DNA of 20,797 nt from Candidatus Uhrbacteria bacterium (GCA_016206235.1 JACQRZ010000023.1:1-20797); one strand, 5' to 3'; positions 5,911 to 13,564 are shown, numbered from the stretch's first letter. Translations and numbers: made by a program. Notes: generated by a model not told the origin, from the letters alone.

Positions 5911-7892
5911 TATGTATGAGTGGAAAAGCGAATAAGAAATTTCTTGAATTCATCGCTCTCAAAACTATGAACAATCTTACAGAGAAAGCTTAACAATTCT
6001 GCGGTTCTATCTCTTTTTTCGTTGTAAATAATAGGTCCCTTACTAATAAGATTCATGCGCCATGACCTCCATTGTTTCTCTGAAATATTGGTATGTGTAT
6101 TGACAACATCGATAATGTCATACACTGCTGTTTTATTTCTCGTCCTTATTCTTTCTTCAAGCCATTGATAAAACTCATCGCCTTTGAGCATTTTCTCCGA
6201 TGGCGTTGATTTCCAAAGTTCTCTTTTGAGAGCAGCTAGCGGCTGTTTATAATCCGCACGCGGTCTCTTCATTTCATATCTTAAAAATTCTAAAAGCTTG
6301 TCCAACGCACCAAAATTAACCTCATTAATCCATACTATTGTTTCTTTGTTTTCAGGCCATACGCCTCCGAGATGAATTGCTCCGACTCTTGATTTCAAAA
6401 TTGCCATAGCATCTTGTGGCCACCGCGTTATATCATAATAATACTCTGTCCTGTGCGGAAATAACCGTCTTCCGCGCACGAGACGAATAAACTCCCTCGG
6501 CGTTGCTGTTCGTAATTCTTGTAGCAACCGCTCTCTATTCTCTGCCGAGACCCGCTCGAGCATTTTGCCCATGAGGTACGCTCGCTTTTTCTCTCCGAAC
6601 ATAATGGCAGAAAATACAGTAGGCATAAAATTGTTTTCTTGTACTCCTTCTTGAATATACTCTGAAAGCACTTTTTCCATATACGCAAACTCTTCGTCGC
6701 TCAAAGGCGCGATCACATCTTGCCGAGCTTCCATTCTCGTAAGTCCAGACAAAAAGCTCTGAAGTGCTTGGTACTCTTCAGTCCCCTTGCCCGTCTGCAA
6801 ATTCATTGAATGATGAAATGCAATATGCAAGACATTGCCAAACATATCGCTCCGCGTGTTTTCGGGCGTTACCGGATTTGGCGATCTTCCCAAAAGTCGT
6901 ACATACAGATATGGCACTTTTTGCTTGATTATTTCAAGGCTATTCAAAAGAGTGATGAGTATCTCAGGATCACCATAGGCAAAATGAAGTCCCGCCGTAT
7001 AACCCACAAATGCTTCGTCGTCTAATCCTTCGAGCTGGCCTTGTTCTGAATCAAGCCATTCGGATACGCTTTGAATAGCATTTTTGAGCTCTTGGTCACG
7101 AGTTCGTAATTCCACTTCTTGTAATTCATAGATTGCAGATGTTGTCCTTTGCTTTACAAGACCCGAAAGACGTATTTCTTTTCCATACATGGCTTTGTGA
7201 GCAGCAACGCGCTCAGTCCAGTAGTCTGTTTGATGCTGCCCTAAGGGATCGGTTATGACGAGTTTCTTTGGAAGTTCTTGAGTTTCAGAATTCAGGTGAG
7301 GAAAATGAGGATTTTTTTCTGCTAATAGCGCAAAAAGGCCAAAGAGCGAATGAACGTTTTGTTCTTCTACCATCCCAATTGTAAGCGCATCAAAAAATTG
7401 TGCTTTCGTTTTTGGAAGTCCGAGTCGCTCTTTTGCATCATCAGAAATAGATTCCACAAGGACAGCATACTCTTGCCACGCCTTGAGAATAAGAGGATGA
7501 AGTTCGGCAATCACATACTCCGCAATATCACTCAACCCTGCCAATACTTTTGGATCATCAAAGCCCTGGACTGATCTCACCAAATGCTTTGCAAAATCTG
7601 TTGGCTCTTCACGTTCTTTCTCTCCTTTTTTAGCATAAGTTAAGAGAATGGCGCGCAGCCGCGCTGAAATCTGCAAAAGGATATCTTGAAACGACGAAAG
7701 ACTTCCAACAGCTGCACGTGAGAGTATCGGTAATAACCTGTCCACAGCTCCCATGCCGGGGTCTATGGTGGCCGTAATCAGCTCCTCGGCGCTTGCCGGC
7801 AAACGAATGCGTTCATACGCTTCTGCCTGTTCGCGCGCAAGGCGTTCGACCTCATGCTCCGTTGCCCCTCCAAATTGTGGTTGGTGCTCCAT
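5910..7892 (-). CDS. Large orphan protein of unknown function (660 residues)
   Basis: I do not recognise a family. The protein is predicted to be soluble, with no signal peptide and no membrane segment, and is largely alpha-helical with many charged residues. It has one cysteine near the C-terminus (in FLCKIV) and no nucleotide-binding or metal-binding motif that I can see. The N-terminal 40 residues are acidic and Glu/Ala-rich. The middle contains a Met/His-containing segment, FGNVLHIAFHHSMNL, and the last 150 residues are strongly basic and aromatic. An in-frame stop lies two codons before the ATG, so this start or a later one is correct. It sits between tsaB (58 nt upstream) and rarA (46 nt downstream), probably in the same transcript. 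That context does not reveal a role: tRNA modification, fork repair and surface glycans are all neighbours. A helical-repeat scaffold is one possibility, unproven. Confidence 0.85.
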   Translation of the reverse strand: MEHQPQFGGATEHEVERLAREQAEAYERIRLPASAEELITATIDPGMGAVDRLLPILSRAAVGSLSSFQDILLQISARLRAILLTYAKKGEKEREEPTDFAKHLVRSVQGFDDPKVLAGLSDIAEYVIAELHPLILKAWQEYAVLVESISDDAKERLGLPKTKAQFFDALTIGMVEEQNVHSLFGLFALLAEKNPHFPHLNSETQELPKKLVITDPLGQHQTDYWTERVAAHKAMYGKEIRLSGLVKQRTTSAIYELQEVELRTRDQELKNAIQSVSEWLDSEQGQLEGLDDEAFVGYTAGLHFAYGDPEILITLLNSLEIIKQKVPYLYVRLLGRSPNPVTPENTRSDMFGNVLHIAFHHSMNLQTGKGTEEYQALQSFLSGLTRMEARQDVIAPLSDEEFAYMEKVLSEYIQEGVQENNFMPTVFSAIMFGEKKRAYLMGKMLERVSAENRERLLQELRTATPREFIRLVRGRRLFPHRTEYYYDITRWPQDAMAILKSRVGAIHLGGVWPENKETIVWINEVNFGALDKLLEFLRYEMKRPRADYKQPLAALKRELWKSTPSEKMLKGDEFYQWLEERIRTRNKTAVYDIIDVVNTHTNISEKQWRSWRMNLISKGPIIYNEKRDRTAELLSFLCKIVHSFESDEFKKFLIRFSTHT

Positions 7893-7936
7893 AGGTTAGA
7901 TTGACCCATTTTTTGCCCGACTTTTTCTGCGAGGAA

Positions 7937-7971
7937 TTACTCATTACTCATTACCTGTTACTTGTTACCTT
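7937..7971. repeat. Heptad array forming the 3' end of tsaB
   Basis: On the plus strand TTACTCA, TTACTCA, TTACCTG, TTACTTG and TTACCTT run in exact register. The tsaB stop codon (7951-7953) is inside the third unit, and the last residues of TsaB (KVTSNR) are encoded by the last three units. Confidence 0.85.
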
Positions 7972-8400
7972 CACGGTTATATTCGGCTCTTGTCCATACT
8001 CCGCGCCAAGAGGACGAAATTTTTTAAGCTTTGCGAGTTTTTGTAAACCAGAATTGAGCATCGCATCGAGAGTATCAGCGAGCTTTACTCCCGCAACTGG
8101 CAAAGAACATGCAAATCCCAAAGTGTTTGCAATTGTTATTCCTGTGCGAAGCGATGAAAACTGTCCAGGACCCGTAACCACAACAATGCCTTTAAGTTTT
8201 TTTAACGCCACCTTTTCTTTTGTTAGTAAAGCGTCGCACGCTGCTAAAACATTGCGATCAACGACCTTCATTTGTTTGCGAATAGCATCGTGGGTGAGAA
8301 TAATATAAGAGTTCTCTCGGTGTGCAGAATTGATAAACAGTACTGAGCTTCTAGCTTCTAGCTTATAGCTTCTAGAATTTTTTGAATGTAGCATTGTCAT
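7951..8400 (-). CDS. tsaB: Short TsaB-like protein (tRNA t6A37 synthesis, TsaB/YeaZ family)
   Basis: TsaB is the inactive ASKHA-fold partner that activates TsaD in threonylcarbamoyl-adenosine (t6A) formation on ANN-decoding tRNAs. The family signature is clear: KGIVVVTGPGQFSSLRTGITIANTLGF (70-96) matches the GPGSFTGLRIG segment. The protein is only 149 residues against about 220-230 for typical TsaB, so it keeps just the N-terminal subdomain involved in dimerisation. Both termini are odd. Residues 7-18 (KNSRSYKLEARS) come from a heptad array placed before the strand VLFINSA, where TsaB normally begins. The final KVTSNR comes from a second array that supplies the stop codon. The start overlaps the wecG stop as ATGA, implying translational coupling. 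A later native start near residue 20 is possible, but no Met is available there. Confidence 0.85.
   Translation of the reverse strand: MTMLHSKNSRSYKLEARSSVLFINSAHRENSYIILTHDAIRKQMKVVDRNVLAACDALLTKEKVALKKLKGIVVVTGPGQFSSLRTGITIANTLGFACSLPVAGVKLADTLDAMLNSGLQKLAKLKKFRPLGAEYGQEPNITVKVTSNR
8346..8380. repeat. Heptad array inside the 5' end of tsaB
   Basis: On the plus strand AGCTTCT, AGCTTCT, AGCTTAT, AGCTTCT and AGAATTT run in exact register. On the gene strand they encode most of TsaB residues 7-18, including SYKLE, which resembles the SYKLQ produced by the array in rsmH. Confidence 0.85.
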
Positions 8401-9200
8401 TTTGATCTTTGATATTTAAATGTTGAACTTACAACTGCCAACGGAAACCGTATGACTGCAGTAATGATCCTATTGAAACGAGTCGGCTGAGTAAACAGTC
8501 TATGCAACCACTCGAAACCAATGATGCGAATCCATTTCGGCGCGTATGGCATAAGACCTGCAAGGTAATCAAATGTGCCTCCAACGCCTACAGCTATTCG
8601 CACCGATGGCAATGCGAAAAGATGCTCGGCAATCCATAGCTCTTGTTTTGGCGCGCCAAATGCAACACAGAGAACATCCGGTTTTGCCTGGCGAATTCTC
8701 TCGAGTAATGCATTATTGGAAATTGAAAATTGGACATTGGATATTTCCTTCGGTATTCCTTCTTCTGCACCAGCTATGATTAGTTTTGGATATTTCTTTT
8801 GCAGAGCTTGGGCAGTTGCCTCTGCTATGCCAGGATCAGCTCCTATGAGATACAGCGACTTACCTTGCTGAGCACAAACTTCCGCCAATTGAAGGGCGAA
8901 ATCAACACCGGCAAAACGATATACGCGCTTTTTAAATCCGTATAAAAAAAGAGAGGCAAAAAAAAGCCCTGTGCCGTCAGCAAAACAAAGGTCAGCGTTA
9001 TTGAGTACATCACGGAAGTCCTTTCTTTGTTGAGCACACATAACAAACTCGGGGTTCAGTGTTACCACCTGATGACCATCTGCAATACGTTTCAGCCAGT
9101 TATCACAGCACCTCATAACATCTTTCGGCGTAATGATGTGAACGCCAACCCCTAAAATATCTATTTTTTCTGCATTTACTCCTGTGCTATGTTTCTTCAT
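8397..9200 (-). CDS. WecG/TagA/CpsF-family glycosyltransferase
   Basis: This family (GT26) transfers ManNAc-type sugars to polyprenol-linked intermediates in surface polysaccharide or teichoic acid synthesis, at the inner face of the membrane. The 267-residue protein shows the family blocks: VTLNPEFVM (46-54), FADGTGL with the key Asp (73-79), LIGADPGIAE (118-127), FGAPKQELWI (181-190), GVGGTFDYLAG (205-215) and the C-terminal APKWIRIIGFEWLHRL (220-235). Length is slightly above the usual 240-250 because residues 152-162 (EISNVQFSISN) are encoded by an internal heptad array in the loop before LLERI. The C-terminus FKYQRSK also comes from degenerate heptads (8401-8428). It is the first gene of the unit and overlaps tsaB by 4 nt. 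Its promoter lies almost at the start codon. The substrate cannot be read from sequence. Confidence 0.93.
   Translation of the reverse strand: MKKHSTGVNAEKIDILGVGVHIITPKDVMRCCDNWLKRIADGHQVVTLNPEFVMCAQQRKDFRDVLNNADLCFADGTGLFFASLFLYGFKKRVYRFAGVDFALQLAEVCAQQGKSLYLIGADPGIAEATAQALQKKYPKLIIAGAEEGIPKEISNVQFSISNNALLERIRQAKPDVLCVAFGAPKQELWIAEHLFALPSVRIAVGVGGTFDYLAGLMPYAPKWIRIIGFEWLHRLFTQPTRFNRIITAVIRFPLAVVSSTFKYQRSK
8401..8428. repeat. Degenerate heptads at the 3' end of wecG
   Basis: On the plus strand TTTGATC, TTTGATA, TTTAAAT and GTTGAAC are arranged with 7-nt period. They encode the C-terminal FKYQRSK of the glycosyltransferase. Only the first two units are close matches. Confidence 0.5.
8715..8749. 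repeat. Heptad array inside the wecG-like coding sequence
   Basis: On the plus strand ATTGGAA, ATTGAAA, ATTGGAC, ATTGGAT and ATTTCCT run in exact register. They encode EISNVQFSISN in a variable loop of the glycosyltransferase and do not disturb the reading frame. Confidence 0.85.
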
Positions 9201-9212
9201 ATTCTGTTATGA

Positions 9213-9241
9213 AGTATACCTAGTATGCTTCGGGTTATCAA
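9213..9241 (-). promoter_or_regulatory. Promoter of the wecG-tsaB-orphan-rarA unit (nearly leaderless)
   Basis: On the minus strand -35 TTGATA (9236-9241), a 17-bp spacer and -10 TATACT (9213-9218) are present. The -10 box ends 12 nt before the ATG at 9200, so the leader would be only about 5 nt and no ribosome-binding site can fit. Confidence 0.65.
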
Positions 9242-9322
9242 CAAATGCGAACCATTTCGTCATAAGACTCCAGACAGACTCTCGACCTGTTCAATGTATC
9301 TGCCTTCTCCTGTGCTAAGATA

Positions 9323-9350
9323 TTGACAGATAGTTTTAAAATAATATACT
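9323..9350 (+). promoter_or_regulatory. Heat-shock gene promoter of clpB
   Basis: Perfect -35 TTGACA (9323-9328), a 16-bp spacer and -10 TATACT (9345-9350). Transcription should start near 9357, exactly at the left arm of the CIRCE-like operator. Confidence 0.8.
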
Positions 9351-9356
9351 ACTCAA

Positions 9357-9383
9357 TTAGCACTCTACGTGCTTAACTGCTAA
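9357..9383 (+). promoter_or_regulatory. CIRCE-like HrcA operator
   Basis: TTAGCACTC (9357-9365), a 9-nt spacer and AACTGCTAA (9375-9383). The canonical CIRCE is TTAGCACTC-N9-GAGTGCTAA: the left arm and spacing match perfectly and the right arm matches at 7 of 9 positions. Placed right at the predicted transcription start, it implies repression by HrcA, which is not encoded in this window. Confidence 0.8.
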
Positions 9384-9395
9384 ATTCCTTCCTCT

Positions 9396-12032
9396 ATGTT
9401 TAATAACAATTTCACTACCCGAGCCCAAGATGCCCTTCAGGCAGCACACATGATTGCGCTTGAAAAAGGCCATCAGGAACTCAATGCTCTTCACTTGCTT
9501 TTAGCACTTGTCAGGCAGGGCGAGGGTATAGTTACAAGCCTACTCCATAAACTTGAAATCCCCGCACAAGAACTTGAGCAGCGCCTTAGCGACGAACTCG
9601 ATCTTTTACCACGCGCCAAAAACGATCCCAGCGGCCAAATTTATATTTCAAAAGAAATCGCGCAGGTACTCAGCCAAGCCCAGAAAGAAGCAAAAAATAT
9701 CGGTGATGAATATATCTCAACTGAGCACCTTTTCTTGGCACTTATTGAAACGCCCTCGAGCGTGCAGCATATCTTGCAAGAATATCGTGTTGAATACAAT
9801 GCAATTTTGAAATCACTTGCCCAACTTCGAGGCAGTCATCGCATTACTGACCCAGATCCCGAGAGTAAGTATCAAGCGCTTGCAAAGTATGCCGTCAACC
9901 TGACCGACCAAGCACGGCAAGAAAAACTTGATCCTGTCATTGGACGCGATGAAGAGATCCGCCGTGTGATTCAAGTGCTTTCACGGCGCACAAAGAACAA
10001 CCCTGTGCTTATTGGTGAGGCAGGCGTAGGAAAAACCGCAATCGTGGAAGGGCTTGCACAACGTATAGTTGCAGGCGACGTTCCTGAATCCCTCAAAGAA
10101 AAAGAAATTCTTGCGCTTGATCTTGGCGCGCTGATTGCAGGCACCAAATTCCGTGGTGATTTTGAAGATCGTCTCAAAGCCGTACTCAAAGAGATCGGTC
10201 AATCATCTGGTTCCATTATTCTGTTTATTGATGAATTGCACACAGTTGTTGGCGCAGGCGGCGCTGATGGGGCCATTGACGCATCAAACATGCTTAAACC
10301 CGCGCTTGCACGCGGTGAGCTTCGCACCATTGGCGCAACCACTTTAAAAGAATACCAGCAGCATATTGAAAAAGACGCTGCCTTTGAACGCCGATTCCAG
10401 CCGGTTATGGTGGTGGAACCAACTGTTGATGATGCGATTGCCATCTTACGGGGCATTAAAGAAAAATATGAGATTCATCATGGCGTACGCATTACCGATG
10501 CTGCCATTCTTGCGGCAGCAAACCTTTCGCACCGCTATATTTCCGACCGCTTCCTTCCCGATAAAGCGATTGACCTTATTGACGAGGCAACATCGGCCAT
10601 TCGCCTCCAGATCGACAGCCAGCCAGTCGAACTCGATCAGCTAAAACGTACGATCCTCAAGCTTGAGATTGAAAAGCAAGCGCTTCAAAAAGAAAGCGAT
10701 AAACATTCAAAAACACGCCTCAAAGAACTTGAAAAAGAACTCACTGAGGCAAAAGAACAGGCCCATAAACTCGAGATTGACTGGAAAAACGAAAAAGAGT
10801 TGATCAGTCAAATACGAGGCTACAGACAGCAAATTGAACGACTCAAACAAGAAGCCGACATTGCCGAACGCCGAGTTGACCTTTCAAAGGTTGCCGAAAT
10901 CCGCTATGGCAAAATTCCTGACCTTGAAAAGAAACTGAAAAAAACAACCCAAAAACTTGCAGCGCTACAAAAGAAGCATCGCTTCTTGAAAGAAGAAGTA
11001 ACTGAAGAAGATGTGGCAGCTGTTGTCGCGCGCTGGACCGGCATTCCTGCGGTAAAAATTCTAGAAAGCGAAGCTGAAAAACTGAAAAACGCCGAAGAGA
11101 TTCTCGGTAATCGCGTGATTGGTCAGCAAGAGGCAATTCAATCGGTCGCCAATGCGCTACGCCGATCGCGGGCAGGGCTTTCTGAAGAACAACAGCCCAT
11201 TGGTTCGTTTATCTTTGTGGGTCCCACTGGTACGGGTAAAACTGAGCTTGCAAAGGCTCTCTCGAACTTCATGTTCAATGATGACAACTCTCTTATTCGT
11301 GTCGACATGAGTGAATTTTCCGAGAAACATTCAGTCTCACGCCTTATTGGCTCCCCTCCTGGCTATGTCGGTTATGATGAAGGCGGGCAGCTCACCGAAA
11401 AAGTTCGCCGCAAACCGTACAGCGTGATTCTCTTTGATGAGATTGAAAAAGCGCATCCGGAAATTTTTAACACGTTGCTTCAAATTCTGGATGATGGTCA
11501 CCTTACCGACTCAAAGGGTCGTAAAGTGAACTTCAAGAATACAATCATCATTATGACATCCAACCTCGGCAGCGATCTTATTCGCGATGGCAGTATAGGA
11601 TTTGGCGCAGACGATCGCGCCAGCCGCATGATCAATGAAAAAGAAATGTCGGAAAAAATCCGTGATATCCTGCAAAAAAGCTTTAAGCCTGAATTTCTCA
11701 ACCGTATCACTGAAATTATCGTCTTTCACCCACTCGGCGAAGAGCAAGTACGCCAGATTGTGGAAATCCAACTCGAAAAAGTGCGCCAGCGCCTTGCCAA
11801 ATCGGATATAAAGCTTGCGTTCACGCAAAAACTTATGGCATTGGTTGCCAAGAAAGGTTTTGATCCACTCTATGGCGCACGCCCACTCAAGCGAACGGTG
11901 CAGAGCTTAATCCTCAACCCGCTCTCGATGCATATCATTGAAAAAAAAGTAGTGGAAGGTGATGAAATAACAATTGATGCGGATAACCAACAAGTAATAT
12001 TCAAGCTTCCTGTTGCCGTGCAGCAGTCGTAA
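9396..12032 (+). CDS. clpB: ClpB-type Hsp100 disaggregase (AAA+), with a ClpP-loop-like IGF motif
   Basis: ClpB threads aggregated proteins through a hexameric double ring, working with DnaK. The 878 residues contain two Clp-N repeats (about 5-145), NBD1 with Walker A GEAGVGKT (207-214), pore loop GTKFRG (249-254) and Walker B ILFIDE (275-280), and a long coiled-coil middle domain (about 404-530). NBD2 has Walker A GPTGTGKT (609-616), pore loop GYVGYDEGG (656-664) and Walker B VILFDE (677-682), and ends in a D2-small domain. The long middle domain and the ALAKYAVNLTDQARQ linker indicate ClpB rather than ClpA/ClpC. However, NBD2 carries SIGFGADD (733-740) where ClpC and ClpA have their VGF/IGL ClpP-docking loop and E. 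coli ClpB has none. The promoter carries a CIRCE-like operator. No Shine-Dalgarno is visible. The terminator overlaps the next gene. Confidence 0.93.
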   Translation: MFNNNFTTRAQDALQAAHMIALEKGHQELNALHLLLALVRQGEGIVTSLLHKLEIPAQELEQRLSDELDLLPRAKNDPSGQIYISKEIAQVLSQAQKEAKNIGDEYISTEHLFLALIETPSSVQHILQEYRVEYNAILKSLAQLRGSHRITDPDPESKYQALAKYAVNLTDQARQEKLDPVIGRDEEIRRVIQVLSRRTKNNPVLIGEAGVGKTAIVEGLAQRIVAGDVPESLKEKEILALDLGALIAGTKFRGDFEDRLKAVLKEIGQSSGSIILFIDELHTVVGAGGADGAIDASNMLKPALARGELRTIGATTLKEYQQHIEKDAAFERRFQPVMVVEPTVDDAIAILRGIKEKYEIHHGVRITDAAILAAANLSHRYISDRFLPDKAIDLIDEATSAIRLQIDSQPVELDQLKRTILKLEIEKQALQKESDKHSKTRLKELEKELTEAKEQAHKLEIDWKNEKELISQIRGYRQQIERLKQEADIAERRVDLSKVAEIRYGKIPDLEKKLKKTTQKLAALQKKHRFLKEEVTEEDVAAVVARWTGIPAVKILESEAEKLKNAEEILGNRVIGQQEAIQSVANALRRSRAGLSEEQQPIGSFIFVGPTGTGKTELAKALSNFMFNDDNSLIRVDMSEFSEKHSVSRLIGSPPGYVGYDEGGQLTEKVRRKPYSVILFDEIEKAHPEIFNTLLQILDDGHLTDSKGRKVNFKNTIIIMTSNLGSDLIRDGSIGFGADDRASRMINEKEMSEKIRDILQKSFKPEFLNRITEIIVFHPLGEEQVRQIVEIQLEKVRQRLAKSDIKLAFTQKLMALVAKKGFDPLYGARPLKRTVQSLILNPLSMHIIEKKVVEGDEITIDADNQQVIFKLPVAVQQS

Positions 12033-12040
12033 GCACGGGA

Positions 12041-12069
12041 TTTACGAAACAAGGAAAATCTTGTACAAT
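12041..12069 (+). promoter_or_regulatory. Possible leaderless promoter of the secreted transglycosylase-like gene
   Basis: A -35-like TTTACG, a 17-bp spacer and -10 TACAAT (12064-12069) put the transcription start near 12076, about 4 nt before the ATG at 12080. A transcript starting there would lack the left arm of the hairpin at 12065-12102. Confidence 0.45.
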
Positions 12070-12108
12070 CCTACGTACTATGAACACGTTATGTAGGATT
12101 GTTTTTTT
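12065..12108 (+). terminator. clpB terminator overlapping the next start codon
   Basis: A perfect 10-bp stem ACAATCCTAC/GTAGGATTGT (12065-12074 and 12093-12102) with an 18-nt loop is followed by a seven-T run (12102-12108). It lies 33 nt after the clpB stop. The ATG of the next gene (12080) is in the loop, and the right arm and T-run encode residues 5-10 of its signal peptide. Confidence 0.75.
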
Positions 12109-13486
12109 GGTTATTTTCTCTGGCTTTTTTTTGCAACCCCTTGCAATCGTTCAAGCACAAATGTTTAATCAAAACAGCATTCTTTCGGATGCTGATTTTT
12201 TTCGTGCAAATGACATGAGTGCTTCAGATATTCAATTTTTTCTTGAACGGAAACGTTCCGCGCTCGCCACCTATACCGCGCAAGATATTGATGGCAAAGT
12301 AAAATTCGCGTCGGAAATCATTTGGCGCGCCGCAACGGCAAACGGTATCAATCCAAAAGTATTGCTCGTTCTCCTTCAAAAAGAACAAAGCCTTATTGAA
12401 AATTCAGTTCCAACTCAGTATAGCTTTGATTGGGCCACTGGTTTTGGCATCTGTGACGATTGCTCACCCAGCGATCCGCGCCTGCAAGATTTCAAAGGAT
12501 TTGTTTCGCAAGTGAACCGTGCCGCAACACGAAAAAAACTCTATACCACAAACCCTTTTGATTTTTCTTTTCGCAAAGGAGAAACGCGCCTCGTCGACGG
12601 AGAACCTATACTACCCGCCACTGCGGCAACAGCAGCGCTCTATAACTACACTCCTCACATTCGAGGAAACTATAGTTTTTGGAAGTTATGGCAGAGATAT
12701 TTTGGAAAGCAGTATCCCGATGGCACAATCGTGCAAGTTGATGGAAAGCAGGAGATATGGATTATTGTAAATGGCAAACGCAGAATTTTTTCGACGATGG
12801 GAAGTTTCCTTTCTCGCTATTCGCGCGCTCAAATTGTAACTATTTCAGAAGGCGATCTGGAAAGCTATCCACAAGGATCACCAATACGCTTTCCGCAATA
12901 CTCTCTTTTGCAAAGTGCAAATGGTGCCGTGTTTCTGTATGCCGATGACAAAAAATACGGCATTCCTTCAAGAGAGATTTTTCGTAAGATAGGATTTAAT
13001 CCCGCAGAAATTATTCGGACACCAACGGCTGATCTTGATGCAATACCAACAGCTGGAATGCTGAGTGCGCCGGACAAAAATCCGGCAGGCGAACTGGTGC
13101 AACGGAAAAATGGAGGAATATACTATCTGGTTGGCGGTAGAAGACATCCTGTCTTAGAGCGAAGCGTATTGCAGACAAACTTTGCCTATCGGAAAATCAA
13201 GCCCCTCTCTGACAAAGACCTCGAACAAACACCTGTCAGCGAACCGGTGCTCTTTGCCGACGGCACACTTGTCTCACAACCTGGATCACCGACAGTATAT
13301 GTTATTTCAAATGCAGAAAAAAGGCCCTTTGTTTCTGGTGATGTTTTCTTGTCGCTCGGATACCAGTGGTCACAGATTGCACATTCAAACGGACGGACGC
13401 TCGATCATCATCCGCTCGGAAGTCCGGTTGACTTAGGAAAGGAAATCCAGGATACTGAGGCAACCTTTGCATCGCGCGAACAGTAG
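12080..13486 (+). CDS. Secreted lysozyme/transglycosylase-like protein with four C-terminal repeats
   Basis: The 468-residue protein has a signal peptide (1-26, cleavage likely after VQA). An N-terminal domain (about 35-210) has the segment NGINPKVLLVLLQKEQSLIE (88-107), a ClpB-independent motif that resembles the helix carrying the catalytic Glu of lytic transglycosylases; Glu102 is the candidate. ATGFGICDDCSPSDPR follows (119-134), then TAALYNYTPH (184-193). I recall similar domains in secreted cell-wall proteins of Actinobacteria, so murein cleavage is plausible but unproven. The C-terminal half is four tandem repeats of about 57 residues (214-271, 272-329, 336-392, 393-452). The pattern is G-x-L-V ... 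VYxI-x-(N/G)xKR-x-(F/P) ... F ... I ... DL ... P-x-G-SP-(I/V). They may bind wall polymers. The start is fixed by the signal peptide: the next Met (28) lies beyond it. The stop codon is in a heptad array. Confidence 0.85.
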   Translation: MNTLCRIVFLVIFSGFFLQPLAIVQAQMFNQNSILSDADFFRANDMSASDIQFFLERKRSALATYTAQDIDGKVKFASEIIWRAATANGINPKVLLVLLQKEQSLIENSVPTQYSFDWATGFGICDDCSPSDPRLQDFKGFVSQVNRAATRKKLYTTNPFDFSFRKGETRLVDGEPILPATAATAALYNYTPHIRGNYSFWKLWQRYFGKQYPDGTIVQVDGKQEIWIIVNGKRRIFSTMGSFLSRYSRAQIVTISEGDLESYPQGSPIRFPQYSLLQSANGAVFLYADDKKYGIPSREIFRKIGFNPAEIIRTPTADLDAIPTAGMLSAPDKNPAGELVQRKNGGIYYLVGGRRHPVLERSVLQTNFAYRKIKPLSDKDLEQTPVSEPVLFADGTLVSQPGSPTVYVISNAEKRPFVSGDVFLSLGYQWSQIAHSNGRTLDHHPLGSPVDLGKEIQDTEATFASREQ

Positions 13487-13561
13487 CTTGCAGCTGTCAG
13501 CTTGCAGCTTGCAGTCAAACCTGAAAGCTATAAGCTATAAGCTATAAGCTATTAGCTCGAT
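13485..13561. repeat. Eleven-unit heptad array between the transglycosylase-like gene and the LigB/MEMO gene
   Basis: In exact 7-nt register: AGCTTGC, AGCTGTC, AGCTTGC, AGCTTGC, AGTCAAA, CCTGAAA, three copies of GCTATAA, then GCTATTA and GCTCGAT. The upstream stop codon (TAG, 13484-13486) overlaps the first unit, and the next gene starts 4 nt after the last. Blocks such as AGCTATAAGCT are self-complementary, so the spacer may fold. Confidence 0.9.
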
Positions 13562-13564
13562 TCT

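Noticed and set aside
11396..11828. Long open frames on the strand opposite clpB and other large genes
   Set aside because: They are shadows of strongly conserved genes, with no family resemblance or start signals.
13485..13561. CRISPR-like array
   Set aside because: Units are 7 nt, contiguous and degenerate, without spacers.
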